A DNA stretch of 34,345 nt from Acidimicrobiaceae bacterium (GTDB lineage: Bacteria; Actinomycetota; Acidimicrobiia; Acidimicrobiales; Aldehydirespiratoraceae): the NCBI GenBank assembly GCA_018699415.1, contig JABIQM010000152.1, positions 1 through 34,345 on the forward strand, written 5' to 3'. Below are positions 32,795 to 34,345 of the stretch, in pieces (position 1 is the first letter of the stretch; each line of letters begins with the position of its first letter). A program made the translations under genes and the position numbers. The notes beneath the pieces are model-generated. The model was not told where the DNA came from and searched no databases. It saw only the letters and a list, made by a program, of their open reading frames with translations.

Positions 32795-32803
32795 TAAGGA
32801 GGT
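32795..32803 (+). promoter_or_regulatory. Near-perfect Shine-Dalgarno sequence in a convergent spacer
   Basis: TAAGGAGGT is a full match to the 16S rRNA 3' end. It precedes a GTG at 32814 by 10 bases. No conserved gene follows, only a 36-codon frame antisense to the gene at 32853-33008. Confidence 0.4.
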
Positions 32804-32813
32804 CCCTGTTCTC

Positions 32814-32924
32814 GTGGCGAAGACGGGCACGAGTCCAGGAGACTCGAACGATTCAGTTCGTTGGGCCGGTCGACTCGTCTGCGTCCGCTATCTTTACAGC
32901 TCGACGCCGAGCGAGGCCGAGTAG
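32814..32924 (+). CDS. Possible 36-residue ORF after a strong ribosome binding site
   Basis: GTG at 32814 to TAG at 32922-32924. The peptide is Ser-, Gly- and Arg-rich with LVCVRYLYSSTPSEAE at its end and resembles nothing known. Most of it is antisense to the small membrane gene on the other strand. The only positive evidence is the strong Shine-Dalgarno match. Confidence 0.2.
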   Translation: MAKTGTSPGDSNDSVRWAGRLVCVRYLYSSTPSEAE

Positions 32925-33008
32925 CCCGCCGAACACCACGATCGGGACCGTCACCATGACGATCTCGTCCCATCCGCCTTGATGGGCGAGGACGGTAGCG
33001 GCGTGCAT
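32853..33008 (-). CDS. Small single-helix membrane protein, 51 residues
   Basis: The ATG at 33008 follows a TAAGGT box by 6 nt. The product starts MHAATVLAHQGGWDEIVM, then has a hydrophobic helix VTVPIVVFGGLLGLARRRA and a short acidic tail. The composition, helix length and positive residues just after the helix are those of a genuine bitopic membrane protein. It is short enough to be missed by automatic calling. Function unknown. It is convergent with murA and divergent from the NifU-domain gene. Confidence 0.6.
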   Translation of the reverse strand: MHAATVLAHQGGWDEIVMVTVPIVVFGGLLGLARRRAVKIADADESTGPTN

Positions 33009-33014
33009 CCCCTA

Positions 33015-33020
33015 ACCTTA
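33015..33020 (-). promoter_or_regulatory. -10 box of the 51-residue membrane gene
   Basis: TAAGGT on the minus strand is followed by TAGGGG and the ATG at 33008, the same leaderless spacing as at map and others. Confidence 0.45.
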
Positions 33021-33122
33021 TGAGTGTTGAATTGCCAATGGCGACGTCGGCGTTGCGCTCCAGTGGTGTCACACTGTGGGCAGGTTCTCCGATCAAGCCA
33101 TGAACAAGAAAGGCCCGCACAC

Positions 33123-33383
33123 GTGCGCGAGCAGGTCGAAAAGGTCATCACCGCTATCCGACCTGCTATTCAGGCCGATGAAGGCGACATCTCTCTGATC
33201 GACGTCGACGAGTCGACGGGCGTGATCACGGTGGAACTCCACGGCGCATGCGTGACCTGCCCAGCGAGCACTCAGACGTTGAAGGCGGGCATCGAGCGGA
33301 TCATGAAGGACCGCGTTGACGGCGTCACCGAAGTCGTCGAAATCAACGCCCTCGGCATGTCCGAAAGCCCCGTCCAGCTCTAA
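33123..33383 (+). CDS. NifU C-terminal domain iron-sulfur scaffold protein
   Basis: The 86-residue protein is a single NifU C-terminal (Nfu) domain: IRPAIQADEGDISLIDVDE followed by VELHGACVTCPAS with the CxxC that holds an iron-sulfur cluster. It most likely carries clusters to target proteins, as Nfu-type proteins do. No other suf or isc gene lies in this window. The GTG at 33123 has an AAAGG site 9 nt upstream. An ATG at 33101 is out of frame. Confidence 0.88.
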   Translation: MREQVEKVITAIRPAIQADEGDISLIDVDESTGVITVELHGACVTCPASTQTLKAGIERIMKDRVDGVTEVVEINALGMSESPVQL

Positions 33384-33509
33384 CCCGTTGCGAGTTGGCG
33401 CCCGGTCGAGTCGATGAGCCGAGAGGTCCTCAGGTCGAAATCGTTCTCTTCGCGCCCAGTGCCAACGTTCAGGTGATGTGGGTATACGACGTGACGCGGG
33501 CCGCGGCGA

Positions 33510-33515
33510 TACGGT
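33510..33515 (+). promoter_or_regulatory. -10 box of the rhomboid gene
   Basis: TACGGT is followed by seven bases and the GTG at 33523, with no ribosome binding site. Confidence 0.5.
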
Positions 33516-33522
33516 CGACGGC

Positions 33523-34345
33523 GTGAGTGATTCGGATTCCACTACTTGCTATCGACACGAGGATCGTTCCGCAGGTGTGATTTGCCAGCGCTGCGACAAA
33601 CCGATTTGCCCCGAGTGCATGTCGCAGGCATCGGTTGGCTTCCACTGTCCGGAATGTTTGCGGTCCGGAAAGCAGCGAGTTATTCGCGGGCCAGTGGCCT
33701 TTGATCCGATTGTTGCCAAGGTCTTGATTGGTCTGAACCTGGCTGCCTTTGTCGCCGCCGGAGCCTGGGGCGGCAGACCAATGAATCTTGGTCAGAAGCC
33801 AATTTTCGAGTTCGCACTTCGCGGGGACTTTGTTGACAGCGGCGAGATCTACCGGCTCGTCACTTCGGCCTTCTTGCATGACGGCTTGATGCACCTCGCC
33901 TTCAACATGTGGGCGCTGTGGGTGATTGGGCCAACCCTCGAGCGAGTGCTTGGCCGTTCCCGGTTCATCGGCCTCTATACGGTCTCTCTGCTGGGCGGGT
34001 CCTTTGGTGCGCTCCTCATGGAGCCGAGGGCGTTCACAGTCGGGGCATCCGGCGCTATTTTTGGAATGTTTGGGGCAATGGCGGTCGCTCAGCGAGCAGC
34101 CGGCCAGAGCATTTGGGCCGGTGGAATCGGGCCGATTCTCGGAATTAACCTTTTCCTGACGTTCGCAATCCCGTTTATCTCCGTCGGCGGTCACCTCGGG
34201 GGCCTCGTGGCGGGGGCAGCCACCGGGGCGGCCACCATCTCGCTGATCCGGGCAAGGAAGCCGGTCTGGCAAGTTTTGGCCGCTCAGGCCGCCATCGGAG
34301 CCGTGTTTCTCGCCGGGGCAGTATGGGCTGCGGGTACGTGGGTCG
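33523..34345 (+). CDS. Rhomboid-family intramembrane serine protease with N-terminal zinc-finger segment (3' end cut)
   Basis: The reading frame starts at GTG 33523 and runs off the window after 274 codons. The first 50 residues carry a Cys/His cluster: CYRH, then CQRCDKPICPEC and HCPEC, a B-box-like zinc finger. Actinobacterial rhomboids with such fingers are known. The membrane domain has the rhomboid marks HLAFNMWALWVIG, GASGAIFGMFGAM (catalytic Ser in GASG) and GGHLGGLVAG (catalytic His), so it should be an active intramembrane protease. Substrates are unknown. The gene is preceded by a -10 box and lies 139 bases after the NifU-domain gene. Confidence 0.92.
   Translation, partial: MSDSDSTTCYRHEDRSAGVICQRCDKPICPECMSQASVGFHCPECLRSGKQRVIRGPVAFDPIVAKVLIGLNLAAFVAAGAWGGRPMNLGQKPIFEFALRGDFVDSGEIYRLVTSAFLHDGLMHLAFNMWALWVIGPTLERVLGRSRFIGLYTVSLLGGSFGALLMEPRAFTVGASGAIFGMFGAMAVAQRAAGQSIWAGGIGPILGINLFLTFAIPFISVGGHLGGLVAGAATGAATISLIRARKPVWQVLAAQAAIGAVFLAGAVWAAGTWV

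Noticed and set aside
33469-34272. Minus-strand frame of 267 codons
   Set aside because: Antisense to the rhomboid gene, whose plus-strand frame shows all catalytic motifs.
1-34345. CRISPR array, tRNA, rRNA, insertion sequence or prophage
   Set aside because: No spaced direct repeats, no recognisable tRNA arm pattern, no transposase or integrase motif was found on reading either strand; a tRNAscan or Rfam search would be needed to exclude small RNAs fully.

Overview
The window reads as chromosomal DNA of a high-GC actinobacterium. My best guess is the class Acidimicrobiia (Ilumatobacter-like); this rests on style and gene content, not on a marker gene. Supporting signs are dense gene packing with many 1-4 nt overlaps, frequent GTG starts, a MurA with Asp in place of the catalytic Cys, a KstR-like TetR protein, an actinobacterial-type RNB nuclease, and many genes with no Shine-Dalgarno sequence but a TANNNT box 6-8 nt before the start (leaderless transcription). 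I see no rRNA, tRNA, CRISPR array, insertion sequence or phage gene.

Layout. 1-1100: edge of a minus-strand gene, then poorly coding DNA holding two gene-like reading frames without starts (possible debris). 1099-5897: a large membrane PAS-GGDEF-EAL protein, divergent from a small membrane protein and a LuxI/FeeM-type acyltransferase, the last two each preceded by a short overlapping ORF. 6056-10856: methionine aminopeptidase, a small helix-hairpin-helix protein, an RNB exoribonuclease, a secreted DUF3048 protein and a hypothetical gene. 10882-15269: a six-gene minus-strand run with a D-2-hydroxyacid dehydrogenase, a cyclic-nucleotide-binding protein, ribokinase (apparently CTG-started), nucleoside hydrolase and two unknowns; the hydrolase/kinase pair suggests nucleoside-ribose salvage. 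15329-20728: NfeD-like protein plus flotillin, a CRP-family regulator, a KstR-like TetR regulator and a second GGDEF-EAL protein with a degenerate GGDEF motif. 21078-26805: a complete five-gene peptide/nickel-type ABC importer. 26802-28441: metallo-beta-lactamase-fold hydrolase with an acidic insert and two small proteins. 28633-32750: an overlapping run of nucleosidase, thioesterase, low-molecular-weight phosphatase, AzlC, AzlD and MurA. 32853-34345: a 51-residue membrane protein, a NifU-domain protein and a rhomboid protease cut by the window end.

Most genes are housekeeping or accessory metabolism. The points most worth a second look are the acyltransferase locus with its paired upstream ORFs, the leaderless -10 boxes that move several start sites, the CTG-started ribokinase, and the toxin-nuclease-like but apparently catalytically dead domain at 11280-12014. 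Nothing here is clearly a new defence or mobile system.
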